Positions 51,401 to 61,445 of a DNA stretch of 64,000 nt are shown piece after piece (position 1 is the stretch's first letter; every line of letters begins with the position of its first letter). The notes under the pieces are model-generated. The model worked only from the letters and a program-made list of their open reading frames with translations. It had not been told where the DNA came from and searched no databases. Source of the DNA: Micrasema longulum (taxonomy: Eukaryota; Arthropoda; Insecta; Trichoptera; Brachycentridae). The translations under genes and the position numbers were made by a program. The stretch lies in NCBI GenBank assembly GCA_022494885.1, contig JAGVSM010001703.1, positions 186,001 to 250,000 of the forward strand, given 5' to 3'.

Positions 51401-54400
51401 AAATCTATAAATAGCATTCCTGACTAGCGTACTGCAGAGATAATGTAGAATTGTACAACTATCGGATAATCTGACATATGTTGATTTCTGGCTTCTGGGT
51501 AATTATGGATATTTGTATTTTCGAAGTTGACAGATAACACTGTTATGTTTTAATGAAAATGCACCATGTCACTAAAGTGAATGCCAAAAAAATAATGCAC
51601 TTCATAATATTGTTTTCAAGAGAAAAATTATTTGATCTCATCAAATTACGTAAGTAAAAACATTTTTTGACAGTATGACATTTTATAATATTTTTCCTTT
51701 AAACTGATAAGTTTTTTTGAATTTGCACTTGATCATGTATTTCGTAATAAAATTGGAAAAATATGGTAGATAAATTCTAAAAAATTAACAACATATAATG
51801 ATAAAAGACTCGGCCAAATACCTAAAAATATTTTTATAGGTTAAGAATGTATTGTGTATATTATTTTAATTGATTTTATTTTCTTAGTTACTATTTAAGT
51901 TCAAAACCATGATAACTATCAATTAAGGTAAGCATTGCATTTAATCTACGTAAAATTTATAAATACATTTCATTCCAGGTGCAACAGACAAAAGAATAAT
52001 GCAAAAGAATAAAGTCAAAAGGGTGCCTACCAACTTTTACACTAAAAACCTATAAAAGCACATTTAATCACCTATCTAAGAGTTGTGTATCAAGTTCTAT
52101 ATAGTAAAGCATGTATTCCACTCAGAAAATACTAAAAGGATGTCTACATAATCTTACATGAAAAAAACTAAAACGGTAATTCAAGCATTTTAAGAGTTTT
52201 GTGCATAGAGTGGAAACCTTGTATTGACAAAATACTGTAAGCGATTATTTTAATATGCATTGAGAAAATATAAATATGCTAAATTACTTACATAATAGTT
52301 TTATTTCTATTTTTACACCTATGTGAGAGTGACGTAAAATATTTTAAAAATATATACAAGTGTTTTAAACCTTTTCGAAGTAAATAGAATTTTGGATAGA
52401 TCATCATCCCTATCACCTATTGGTGCATAAGGCATTGCATTTGAAAACAAAATACAGCGTATTTAATAATATATAACATGAAGGTAAGATGATCAATCCT
52501 GCAGTCCCGTGCCAGTCCAAGGAGAATTAAATATTGCAACGTAAAAACACATAAAAAAAATATTTCACTTAACCCTGCCAGGAATTGATCGTGGGACCGC
52601 TTGTAAGTAAAAATAAACAAATTGTGGAGGAAAATTTCATTTTTATTGAAAAAATACTAAGGTGCAAATGGTTCAAAAATATATATTATTGGGAAGAACC
52701 AGTAAAGAATCCCAATATTTTTGATAACAATAGATCGCTAGTTATTTTATGAAAAATACATTGTGAAAAAGAACTAAGAATATATTTCATGTTACAATGG
52801 TCTTGATTTAGGGGGGACAGGTTCAATCAAAGTTGTGTATCTGGAAACAGAAATTAAAAAAATAATAAAAGCAACATCTACATAAATTTAAAAAAAAAAA
52901 ACCATTATAGTTGAAAGAGGGCGGAATTTCTAAGCTGATTTAGGTAAATATTTTTCTGAAACTGGTGAGTATAATTTAACTTTTACTGGTTGATGGGATG
53001 TTTTCGTTAAACAGCTTTTTTTAACAATTTATGACTTTATTGGGGGCAACTTTTTTGTTTTCGATAGCCTCGAGAACATTTGGTGGATCTCTGATAGGCA
53101 TGGATCGTGTAACTCGGGGTCAACAAGCTCTGGAAGCAAACAGTTTAAATAAAAAGATTTTAATTTTATGTTGGGCTCCGGTCCACACTCCAAAAAGACA
53201 TATATTTTTTTTAGTAATATGCAACTGTCCTTGAACTTGGTAATACCAATCGTGATTCTGATTTACATAATACTCGGTATGGTTTCTATTTATTTTCCAA
53301 AACTTAATTTTACCACTGTCGATGGCGGTTTCAACAGTCATAGTCATATTAGAAGCAGACGATGGACATTTTATTTCTATAATGATACCGCCATGATCCG
53401 TACTAATGTTATCTGGTGTGGCGCCTAGAAAACAATATTCACTATCAATAAACAGCCCACACTTCTGAAATTTGATATTTTCTTGAAGGCTTAATTGGTT
53501 TAATGCGGTCAGTTCATAATCCTGACCATATTTAATAGAAAAAATATTACTTAGCGATTTACTATATGGCATACTTTTAACTAACCCTGAACAACTAATT
53601 CCTATTCTTCTTTTACAAACTTTACCAAACCATGACGCAGTGAGTAAATTTCTACACTTTTCTAACCATTCCCCGCTATCTGATTGTAAAACCGTTCTTC
53701 TTTCTATCAAATTTCTTTCAGAATGATCGCCGATTCCATACCACTTGAAGATCCTGAGTAATTTTTAAAACATTCATGTTTTGGTGCCTCAATATTCTTA
53801 TTAGTTGCTCTAGCACAAATCACACAGTATTTATTATAAACACCCATATATAGAACTTTCCCCGTACGAAACCCTACTATAGAAGCTGCGCCCGAGTTAG
53901 ACGAGTAGTTGGTTTTGTATGATCTCTTAGACCAACACCCGTCAGCCACAACAGTTATCATTGGTTATACCATTTTCATCAATTTCACCATTCGCAGTAG
54001 CCAGTTGTCCCTCTTCTTTCGTTGCCTCCTCCATAACTTTTAGTTTCGCAGTATCCCACCATTCACACACTTTCTTATTGATCTTCAAATACTTCCATTT
54101 ACTCATGCAAGGAATTCCAACAGCAGCAGTCAACTCTTGTAAACCACTATATCCAGAACCGATACCTGATATTCCAGACACAAACGATTCATTTAAACTC
54201 ATTTCATTCGATCTGTCCTTGCAACAATTTACAGAAAAACATAATCCACACATATTACATTTTAAATTTAATATAGAATTAAAGCCATGCAACTTTTCAT
54301 CCACAATCACCATATTCGTTCCTTTGCAATCAAACATGGAAGAATGAGAAAATATTTCCTGGATTTTAGTGAAAAATTCCTGGATGTCCACAACTCTCCT

Positions 54401-57400
54401 GCCTTCCAACTTAAAGGGGTGTAATGGCTGTGCTAGCAGTTCTGGAACTAGCTGTTGCGCCTGAAATAATACAGATTAATTAATAATCATAATCCGATTT
54501 AGATTTCATTAGCTATTTTAATGTAAATACTTAAAATATTCCTACTTCGATATGAATACTAACCTGACAACCGTCATCTTCTAGAATATCAGTTGAAAGA
54601 TATTTCGCTGGAACACCCTAAAACATTTCAATTTGCATATTACCCAAAAGGCAAATATAACCCTACTTATTGATAGTCAATATTTAGAAAATAAGGGTTA
54701 TAATAATTATTATTTGTACTTTTTTATTGTGAATGCAGACAATTGGTAGAATTCTTTGTACTTTATTACTTAATTGATTATTGTACTTTATTTTTTTAAA
54801 TATATAAGAGCGTATACTGTGACGCGTTTCGTCTTGTTAGGACATTTTCAAACGACGGAATGCGTCACAATATAAACTCTGGTCTTTTTAAACAAATAAA
54901 GTAAAATAAAAATTCAATAAACGTGTTTTATTTAGGGATACATTACCAAATTCAAACTTATTTGTACATTTAGTATTGTTTTGTAAAATGTTGTAGGAAT
55001 TTTATTTATCTAAGTAAATAAGACAATAACTTACAGTGTATTCTCCTCAGGCCTTAGTTAATTTGAGCTTTTTTGAATCCTAAAATAAGCAAATAATAAA
55101 CTGTTACATTTATTTGTAATGGTGATACAATGATTTATGTAAATCAAATGTCTGTCCTTTGTATTCTAAATTTTAATACTAATAAATTAATCAAATCCAA
55201 CTTACATTGCATTTCTCCTTTGGAAATTGGGATTGATTTAGTTTTCGTTTGGTTTTTTCGTTGGTTTTTTCGGCATTGTTAAGATAAAATCGGTCACTAA
55301 ATATTCCAAATTTATGGATTAAAGTATCACTCGTCTTTGATTTCTATAATAAAGTAATTCTGATTGATAGAAAATATTATTAGTCTGAGGCCGGCTAAGC
55401 AAAACGTCAAACCATCACAATGAAGTTGGCTGCGTTCGCGACATTGTAATAATTATATGGCTGTTTAGTGTACACTTTGTACATAGTACCTACCGAGTGC
55501 TGGTATGTCCTAGATAAATGTGCAATTTGACCGTTTTTGTGTACGAGTAAAATGACGCCGTTAATTGTTATTTGAATATGACGTGAAATTACATTTTTGA
55601 ATGATTTATCAAATTCGAACAAACTATTCATTCAAAAAATAACTTGGTTTTGATCCTGGTTTAAATTGTGTTAGAAGGAACACAAAATATATATGTTTCG
55701 AACTAAATTTTGTTTTGAAAAAGGCATTAAAATTTTGAGCACAGAAAACACGTCCGTCTGCGGCCGCTCTGAGGGCCGATCTGAATGTAATAAAAACCCA
55801 AATAAGACATTGTTTAAAATTGAATATTACAACTAGAATTATCGTATTGAAAAAAAATAAAAAAATACAGTTCTATAAAAAAAGGTTTTAACTAAACTAT
55901 TTCAATATTTTAAAATTTTTTATGGTGTTACTGATTGCATAATTTTACGTAGAAATAAAGGAAAAATTTATGTGATTTAAAATGCTTATATTTCTTTTCA
56001 AAAACAAAAAAATAAGATTCTGCCGCGGCCATCTCCTTTTTAAATTTATTATCTTCAAATCATTATTAAAAATTTAAGTTCAATACTTAGTCTTTATTGA
56101 GATCCCAGATTAATAAGCTTAGTCTAAATTTTGAAATTGCGTAATCTGCCGGTCTGAAAGTAATTATATATAAATAAAAAAATAAATTTTAAAAAAATAC
56201 AGTTCTATAAAAAAAGGATTTAACTAAACTATTTCAATATTTTTAAATTTTTTATGGTATTACTGATTGCATAATTTACGTAGAAATAAAGGAAAATTTT
56301 ACAAAAATTTATGTGCTTTAAAATGCTTATATTTCTTTTCAAAAACAAAAAAATAAAATTTTGCCGCGGCCATCTCCTTTTTAAATTTATTATCTTTAAA
56401 TCATTTTAAGAAAAATCAGTTCAATACTTAGTCTTTATTGAGATCCCAGATTAATAAGCTTAGTCTAAATTTGAAATGGCGTAATCTGCCGGTCTAAAAG
56501 TAATTATATTTTAGTTATATGAAACTTTGAAGTACATTTTTTGATAGAAATACCTAAAAAAAGTATTGTTTTTATCTCATACATAATTTTTAATTTTTTT
56601 TATTGCGCGATTTTTGACAAACATTCGTTTTAAAATGGCAAAATCGTATGATTTCCTAATTTTGCGTTCGTTTTACCAGACTACAGCCTTAACACACAAG
56701 GGGGGAATGAACACAAATAATAATGGATACCTTTGAATGAACTACTCGACTGTTAAATTTAGAACCCCAAAGGTCTCGAGATAAATAAAAACAGGTATAG
56801 GCGTCGCTTAAGTAGTATTTAAGTACCTTAAATATTATTGCGTATTGAACAGGTACGTCATTATTACGCGTATTGTTAGTTTATGTAAACGTTCGGGAGT
56901 TTCTTTACAAATCTTGGGACAGGTATTATTTTTTTGCAAGGGTGAGCGGTAAAATCTGACAAGTGTAGGGACAATTGGACAGGTAGCTAAGTGGTAGATA
57001 ATTGAGGTGTGAAAAGAGGATTGGGTCTATTCAGTAATTTGTTTGGTCAACAAACAAGCAATTATTTTGTATTGTAGAATTTATGTTTGTACTTAAGGTG
57101 GTAAACGAATAAGGGTAAAACAAAGTTGCGAAAGTTGGTAGTTAAATTCCATAGTGTGAATTTTAAGTTTTTAACATTAGTATTAAAAATATTAATAAGT
57201 AGAATATAAATTAAAATGGACGATTTTCAACCAGCTAATGATATGTCATAAGCCTTGTAAATGCCTACGCTTTTATAATCCATTCTCAAAAATGATTTTC
57301 TCACCGTTGCAATAAATTCCAAAATGAGTTAAAAACATATTTTAGGAAGTCAGTTATGATTCATATATTTTGTTAATGTCGTTATTGAATTCCAACAGAA

Positions 57401-57598
57401 AAGATAAAATTTGAAAAGCTGCACAATAAATTTACAGATAAATCGTCAAAAAAGTCAAGGTGGCTTTGTAAAAATAGTCACAGAGTGGAATTATAAAAAA
57501 AGGGTTGATAAAAGGTAAAAAATAAAGGGTTGAAAAACAAAAAATAAAATAAAAAGCTTACGAAATGCGGCAAGTTTTGCGGCTGTCGATGTTGGCAT
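36283..57598 (-). CDS. zfh1: zfh1 (ZEB family zinc-finger homeodomain repressor), four-exon model
   Basis: Model: join of 57562-57598, 41573-41790, 36588-38688 and 36283-36476 on the minus strand, giving 2550 bases and 849 residues, with all phases compatible. Domains in order: four N-terminal fingers (C60-H80, C87-H107, C118-H138, C146-C168); one central C2HC-like finger (C434-C455); homeodomain about 510-569; CtBP-binding PLDLS at 580-584; and three C-terminal fingers (C764-H784, C792-H812, C820 onward). This is the ZEB layout of two finger clusters flanking a homeodomain, and the cluster motifs ([15 protein letters not shown]) are the family's own. The protein is expected to act in the nucleus as a repressor of E-box-type CACCTG targets in mesoderm, muscle, blood and neural cells (family knowledge). 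The last three exons are secure; the first is a prediction. Alternative promoters are possible, as known for the fly gene. Confidence 0.9.
36588..38688 (-). CDS. zfh1: zfh1 main exon (fingers 2-4, homeodomain, PLDLS)
   Basis: The exon is 2101 bp with acceptor TTTCAG before TCGTGC at 38688 and donor TCTG/GTTAGT at 36588/36587. It encodes fingers 2-4, an Asn/Pro/Ser-rich linker, an acidic stretch, the central finger, the homeodomain (about 37234-37416) and the PLDLS motif (37192-37206). Recognition helix residues are WFQN followed by NRARVRR, with Q50, N51 and R53 kept but N at position 52, where most homeodomains have R. A VNLSQK stretch 34 residues after PLDLS is a weaker look-alike. The first C-terminal finger is cut from its neighbours by the short intron. 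Confidence 0.97.
39278..39396. mobile_element. Short TIR element in zfh1 intron
   Basis: The left end is CCGGTATTCTGAACGGAATT GCACGCG. The right end inverted is GGGTGATATTCTGAACGCAA AAGCGCACG. The ends match over about 25 bp with gaps, enclosing about 65 bp. No coding capacity. Confidence 0.5.
40790..41502. mobile_element. MITE family D, copy 1
   Basis: The left end is ATGAGGAAGTTCAGGACTAC and the right end inverted is AATGAGAAAGTCCAGCGGTG. The interior shares long blocks with the copy at 47126-47550 (GGGAAATTG-ATACAAAAAATG, TTTTCTTACxCGxGGTAAAA). This copy is longer because of extra DNA in the middle, including a 12-bp inverted repeat at 41173-41204. It is non-autonomous; the superfamily is unknown. 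Confidence 0.6.
41573..41790 (-). CDS. zfh1: zfh1 exon with finger 1
   Basis: The exon is 218 bp, acceptor GTTTCAG before ATCCGCCC at 41790 and donor CACGCAG/GTGAG at 41573/41572. It encodes an acidic DEDEEAIG stretch, an Arg/Gly/Pro-rich stretch and one full C2H2 finger, CRRC...H76-KEL-H80, ending HSPSTQ. It then joins in frame to SCKIC. The exon is very GC-rich in the Arg/Gly/Pro segment. The 5' phase (two bases of a codon) requires an upstream exon that leaves one base. Confidence 0.88.
42290..42430. promoter_or_regulatory. GC-rich patch with E2F-like and E-box sites
   Basis: Within AT-rich intron this patch has GGCGACGGCGCTTGGCGC, TTGGCGGGAAATGG (matches the E2F consensus core) and CCACGTGG (E-box). 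It lies 500 bp upstream of the finger-1 exon of zfh1 on the transcribed strand. It might be an internal promoter for a short zfh1 isoform or an enhancer. No initiator or start codon was convincingly identified. Confidence 0.35.
43325..43605 (+). repeat. tRNA-derived SINE (family A), best-preserved copy
   Basis: The head CTCGTGGTGCATTGGTCATC resembles an A-box region, and GGGTTCGATTCCCG (about 43385-43398) is a B box. The body has CCCTGGACTAGTACCCGAAG and the tail GCAGTGCCCTATGCACCATT followed by an AATGATG-like end. It corresponds end to end, inverted, with 11336-11592. Confidence 0.82.
45300..45560. promoter_or_regulatory. Candidate non-coding regulatory patch in zfh1 intron
   Basis: This block is less AT-rich than its surroundings, does not match any repeat in the window and has no open frame. 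It contains ATTTGCATATTAAAT, an octamer/POU-like plus homeodomain-like site, and TTCATTAGCATG. The call as an enhancer is only a suggestion. Confidence 0.2.
46660..46735 (+). mobile_element. Possible non-LTR retroposon 3' end
   Basis: GGCACTAAGTGCCGTTTATT TCAATAAAATAAAATAAA resembles the end of a LINE with a short stem-loop (GGCACTAAGTGCC) before an (AAAT)n tail. The upstream DNA back to about 46090 may belong to its 3' UTR. No reverse transcriptase is visible. Confidence 0.4.
47126..47550. mobile_element. MITE family D, copy 2
   Basis: The left end is ATGAGGAACTTCAGCCCTAC and the right end inverted is ATGAGGAAGTTCAGTGGTTT, giving terminal inverted repeats of about 15 bp. Interior blocks match 40790-41502, including the near-end TCTATTAACAAATAAA segment. 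It is 425 bp with no coding capacity. Confidence 0.68.
50445..50510 (+). mobile_element. LINE/SINE 3' tail
   Basis: CAGCGCCCTTGAGGTGATTT then AAAATGGCGCAATATAAATT and (ATT)n match the 3' end found at 32386-32455 and at the two LINE copies near 59.6 and 60.8 kb. Only the tail is clear. Confidence 0.6.
52395..52600 (-). repeat. tRNA-derived SINE (family A), diverged
   Basis: On the minus strand, a degenerate B box (complement of CCAGGAATTGATCGTGGG) is followed by a body with a CTTGGACTGGCAC block and a tail complementary to GGTGCATAAGGCATTGCA. The order is as in the copy at 43325. Confidence 0.6.
53021..55276 (-). pseudogene. Decayed Mutator-like transposase / YqaJ nuclease gene
   Basis: Pieces on the minus strand in order: a possible start exon (ATG at 55276, basic MPKKPTKK, donor GTAAGT at 55205); a small exon near 55032-55076 with an in-frame TGA; an exon 54564-54617 ([10 protein letters not shown], phase 0); a 103-bp intron; and a long exon from 54460. 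The long exon encodes EGRRVVDI and a CNMC pair. After a one-base frameshift near 53960 it continues as DGCWSKRS...YCVICARA, typical of the Mutator-like transposase domain. Next comes a jump near 53715, with much of that domain missing, into a YqaJ-like nuclease part with GATPDN, EIKCP and YYQVQGQL (acid, E-x-K and Q motifs). Two more frameshifts near 53145 and 53125 precede [13 protein letters not shown] and a TAA at 53021. Introns are kept, so it is not a processed copy. It lies in the same orientation inside the zfh1 intron. Confidence 0.8.
55861..56510. repeat. Tandem duplication, two units of about 315 bp at a 332-bp period
   Basis: The first unit starts with ATACAGTTCTATAAAAAAAG at 55864 and recurs at 56197. 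Both units contain GCCGCGGCCATCTCC, TTAGTCTTTATTGAGATCCC and TGCGTAATCTGCCGGTCT-like blocks. The copies differ by scattered changes and small gaps, so the duplication is old or part of a tandem-prone element. No coding frame. Confidence 0.9.
57562..57598 (-). CDS. zfh1: Predicted zfh1 start exon
   Basis: ATG at 57596-57598 opens [12 protein letters not shown] and ends at a GTAAGC donor (57561-57556), leaving one base. That base completes a His codon with the first two bases of the exon at 41790, and the frame then runs without a stop through finger 1. The context AAACAATG has A at -3, good for insects. An in-frame ATG at 57613 (MRCKT extension) is an alternative start. Support is phase plus position beside a GC-rich block; intermediate exons cannot be excluded. 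Confidence 0.45.
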
Positions 57599-57613
57599 TG
57601 TTTTACACCTCAT

Positions 57614-58930
57614 TATCACGGCTTTGTACTTAGCATAATAGCGACACAAAAGTTTACAAGACCAGAGTAGTTTATTTCACAAGGACAGTACAGAGTGATC
57701 ACGACTACATACTTCACGTACGGAGATCGGACGACTAATGAGGAATGAGGTAAGATGGCAAATTGAGCTAGCGATATGGGATTGTTTGCAAGTTTGGGTT
57801 TAGGTAAAGTCGCAATCTCCCAATGACTCACTGTAATCTGTGTACCGGGGGACTGCGAACTGACACGAGCGGTGCTTTATTATGCTTGCGATAAAGAATA
57901 ACTTTTACAACTATTTCACAGATCAATCTCGCCTCACCTCCGAGTCGCTTCCGATCGGTTTGCTGAACATACGACGCGCTGATTGACAAATCACTAATTT
58001 AACCAGCTGCGGCTTTCAAAATTAATCAAATACAGGAAGGTACAAAAAGTTATAAGATACGTGATTTCAGTGATTTTGAAATTTTAGTCGTTATTTTGAA
58101 CGCGTAAATTTCGGGCATGTTGTTTTATTTTTCTTCTAGAAGTTTTAGTCGACAAGACTTCACATCGCGAGACGCGGTTACACATTTCGAACGGAGAATG
58201 CTCGGGTCAGCGAAGGAAACGACGAATGTTGACGAAACTTTAAAAAGTTTGCAAAGCGTGTAAAAATGCGAAAATTATAAAAAAAACACATAAAAAGTAC
58301 AATTCACTATTTTGGGCAATTTAGCGTTTCTACTACTCACATTGGCAGGAGCTCCATACGCGGGCCAAACTCCACAGGCGATACGAATAACTGTCACCAT
58401 AGCCCCCGTACATGCTTTCGCCGCGTGCGACCATCACTATCGGACGCTGCGTGCGCCCCTCGTAACGGCGAGAGAACGAATGCCACGGCGGAGGATGAGA
58501 AGACCTTGCGAACTCGGCGGGCGTCCGCCGACCGACTAACGGACCGCCGTTCCTAGGGAGCGTCCGCACCGCGCATCCCCACTACGAGATCCCGCGGGAG
58601 CGAGCGAGACGAACACCGTTTTCAAATACAACAAATCTGGAATCAACGCTTCAACATCACTGAATTCACGCCGCAAATATACATACCCTCATCGTCACAT
58701 TCGGAGCGTATTCACCGCTAGCAAAAACTCCTTTGCGACCGTCGTTATCCTTTTGATAACAACTCGTATTTGGTCGCGATCAGCGCGTCGACACAGAACG
58801 GAGCGATAGAGAGAGAAAGAAACAGGGATACCGTACGGTGGCGCCAATCGGATAGTGTGGCGGTTCTGTGAAACGAATCCGTCCGCCCTCCGGAGAGTAT
58901 TTTTTAAATTCGTTGTGATAATTTCGAACA
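57614..58930 (-). promoter_or_regulatory. zfh1: Probable zfh1 promoter and 5' leader region
   Basis: The DNA upstream of the predicted start exon, especially 57840-58930, is clearly richer in GC and CpG than the rest of the upstream flank and free of recognised repeats. Short open frames in it have no motif. A 71-codon frame ends at 57616, two bases before the in-frame ATG at 57613, so it would be an upstream ORF if transcribed. No TATA box or initiator was assigned. Confidence 0.4.
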
Positions 58931-59605
58931 TTCGAAATTAGAGTCTGTGAAAATAATTTATTTTATTTTTGTGTAAGGAAAATAATAAACAAACTTATGA
59001 CGAATTAATAATACCTACTTAATCAACGAAACTCAGGAACTTTTGCCTTAAAAAAGTTTTTGTGAATGATTAATAAACACTGAGTAGACTTGCCACGAAT
59101 ATTCGGCAACTGTTAGGTGTTCGGCCACAGTTTTTAATATTTGATATTCGGCCGAATACTGTATACCAAATGATGAAAAAAAAACGCACATATTATTCAA
59201 AAATGTATCTATTTCAATGACAAATTATTAATTAAATACTTCAAATCAATCAGGCGTAAGCTGTAATAAATTAAAACAGTTTTCAGCATTTATTCGGGAA
59301 AAAAACGGCAGTTTTTGACATTCAGCAGTTGAAGATATATTGGAACATAAATTGTTAAAAAAATCAATACCCTAGTCATAAAATAAAATAAATTTTAAAA
59401 ATAAAGAAATGTTAGTAATTAAGAAACTGCAAATAAAATATATAAGTGTATACAATAAACAATTATAATAAAGTAAATAAAAAAAAAAAATATATGGTAA
59501 ATAAGTATATTTGTACTTATTTTTATATTTTATAAATGTACTTATTTTTTAATTTAAGAAAATGAAAAAAGAAGATAAAAACGATGAAATAATATTGAAG
59601 AAGGT

Positions 59606-60300
59606 TTAATGACGTATTATTATTATGGATAACTTATATAGCGCCATTTTCGTAATAAAATACCTCAAGGGCGCTTTACATAGTGATTCTATTGTTAAAT
59701 TAATTTAATTGAAGCTTTTAAATTTGTAATTTAATTAAAACAATTTATTTTGTTGTCACGTGCTACGGATTTATTCAAATAATTTAGAGAACAAATAGGT
59801 TTTAAGTTTTTTCCGAAACATCACTTCACTTTTACAGCCTCGCACCTCTGCTGGGAGAGCATTCCATGCCATAGGGCCTGCGACCGCAAATGCGCGTTCA
59901 CTAAATTTAGTGCGCTGTTTGCGTAGAGGTATAATAACCTTTCCTCTCGCCGTAGACGTAGCTGATCTAAGCGTAAGACGCCTGTCAGCTAGTTCATCTG
60001 GAATGCATAGTTCCCTTAGATATTCCGGAGCAGAGTTGTGCAGTGACTTATACATAAGCTAACAGAGTTTGTATTCGACCCTCTGTGGAAAACGTAGCCA
60101 GTGCAGTTCCCGAAGTAGTGGAGTGATATGACTGAACTTAGAGATTCCGAAAATAAGTCTCGCTGCGGCATTCAATACAGATTGTAGGCGAGTCATTTTG
60201 TTCATTGGTAGACCTGCACAGATACCATTACAATAATCGACTCTAGACACTACAAACGCATTTATTAATTGACGGGCGGCATCAACCGGCAAAAAAAGTA
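59606..60300 (-). mobile_element. Broken CR1/L2-type LINE, 3' part of reverse transcriptase
   Basis: Read on the minus strand, AARQLINAFVVSRVDYCNGI then RLQSVLNAAARLIFG, HITPLLRELHWLRFPQRVEY and, after an in-frame TAG at 60059-60061, YKSLHNSAPEYLRELC and AWNALPAEVR are classic C-terminal reverse-transcriptase blocks of CR1/L2-like LINEs. The 5' break is near 60290. The 3' UTR contains GGCGCTATATAAGTTATCC and ends in (AAT)n at about 59610. Truncated and stopped, so inactive. Confidence 0.85.
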
Positions 60301-60510
60301 CTATAATAAAAACGTTTATAAGGAATCTTCTATATTTAGTATTAAAGAGATAAAAAATGTCTGCGTGACCGGAGAGAATGGTATTGTAATAATGACATGC
60401 TCTATGGAAAAAAAACATTATTTCTTGAATTTGTCCTGGGTATCGGCAAATTGAATGTATTAACATATTACAGCAGACATGAATAACATTTTACAGAAGA
60501 CAATATAGAA

Positions 60511-60640
60511 ATCTAGGCATCCACGGGGCTTATGACCTGTCATTGGCTGGTTTAAGTGGCCACTTTACACACTGTGTAACATTCAGCATTCTGCCTATAT
60601 TTAAACATCTATATTCCTTCGACTCTTCCATCTGTTGTCC
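60511..60640 (+). repeat. Dispersed repeat family C, second copy
   Basis: GGCATCCACGGGGCTTATGA, TGTCATTGGCTGGTTTAAGT and ACACACTGTGTAACATTCAG match 11772-11910 closely and in order. It ends where the LINE tail at 60641 begins, so one inserted into or next to the other. Confidence 0.75.
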
Positions 60641-60832
60641 ATCTTGTTCTCTAAATCATTTGACTAAATCCGTAGCATGTGACAACAAAATAAATTGTTT
60701 TAATTAAATTACAAATTTAAAAGCTTCAATAAAATTATTTAACAATAGAATCACTATGTAAAGCGCCCTTGAGGTATTTTATTACAAAAATGGCGCTATA
60801 TAAGTTAGCCATAATAATAATAAAAGTTGATA
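60641..60832 (+). mobile_element. LINE 3' end, inverted partner of the copy at 59606
   Basis: This plus-strand stretch is nearly the exact complement of about 59606-59800: the last few codons, the 3' UTR with GCGCCCTTGAGGTATTTTAT and the (AAT)n tail. Only about 190 bp of the element is present, so it is a severely 5'-truncated insertion in opposite orientation. Confidence 0.85.
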
Positions 60833-61059
60833 TTTTTTAAGTTAAAGAGCTGAAACCTTTTTTGTTGCGGGAGAGCGGTGCTAGGCAACGCCTGAAAATA
60901 TTTTTTAATTTTTATACTTCTCTTTGAACCAGGTGGATTCATCAACGATTTTTCGAGTATTGCCTTATACAAAGGCCCAATAGGTATTTTGGAGCCATTG
61001 AATGAAGGGATTTGAATACTGTCCAGCAAAGCGCTTGTATTTTATTCACCAGTGCAAAT

Positions 61060-61445
61060 CTCAAAGATGTTGTGAGATGTGATGATATTTTTTGACTTCC
61101 GTAATAAGCCTCGCTGCTGCATTAAAAACAGATTGAAGTTTATCAGTTTGGTATTTTAGATCATTCACAACAGCTTTAGTTGCGTCTATAGGAATATTTC
61201 TCCGTACGGATTTGATTTGACGGAGATGGAAGAAACCAGCACTTACCATTTTATTGACCCGAGAAAGAAGAGAAAGATCTGAATCTAATTGAAGACCCAG
61301 TAGTTTAACATTTATACTAGGAGTAAAATCACAACCTGCGATTGAAATTGGAGATCAGTCTAAAGGTGTTGTCGCTTTTTTGTCGGATTGAGTTTGAGTC
61401 TGTTTGATGACATCCAGTTATTGACGCATTGAGATACGCAATTTT
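61060..61445 (-). mobile_element. Second broken CR1/L2-type LINE fragment
   Basis: Minus-strand frames encode WMSSNRLKLNPTKK, INVKLLGLQLDSDLSLL, then FHLRQIKSVRRNIPIDATK and LQSVFNAAARLITEVKKYHH, the order seen in LINE reverse transcriptases. Frames are shifted and a segment between ATKAVVN and YQTDKLQ is missing. It is a different and more decayed copy than the one at 59606. Confidence 0.75.

Larger units (their letters stand above)
41791..57561 (-). other. zfh1: zfh1 large first intron
   Basis: This is a 15.8-kb intron, assuming the first exon is correct. It holds a GC-rich patch (42290-42430), SINEs (42810, 43325, 48560, 52395), a MITE (47126), retroposon tails (46660, 50445), a decayed Mutator/YqaJ gene (53021-55276) and a tandem duplication (55861-56510). 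A LINE fragment at about 43630-43690 matches the tail at 62880-62940. The remaining stretches (43700-45300, 45560-46080, 47800-50440, 50510-52390) are AT-rich with no recognised feature, apart from possible conserved patches near 45.3 and 51.0 kb. Confidence 0.55.

Noticed and set aside
58312..58569. Overlapping open frames of 75-78 codons on both strands
   Set aside because: They lie in the GC-rich zfh1 promoter/leader region, where stop codons are rarer. They have no motif and no support from phase or splicing.
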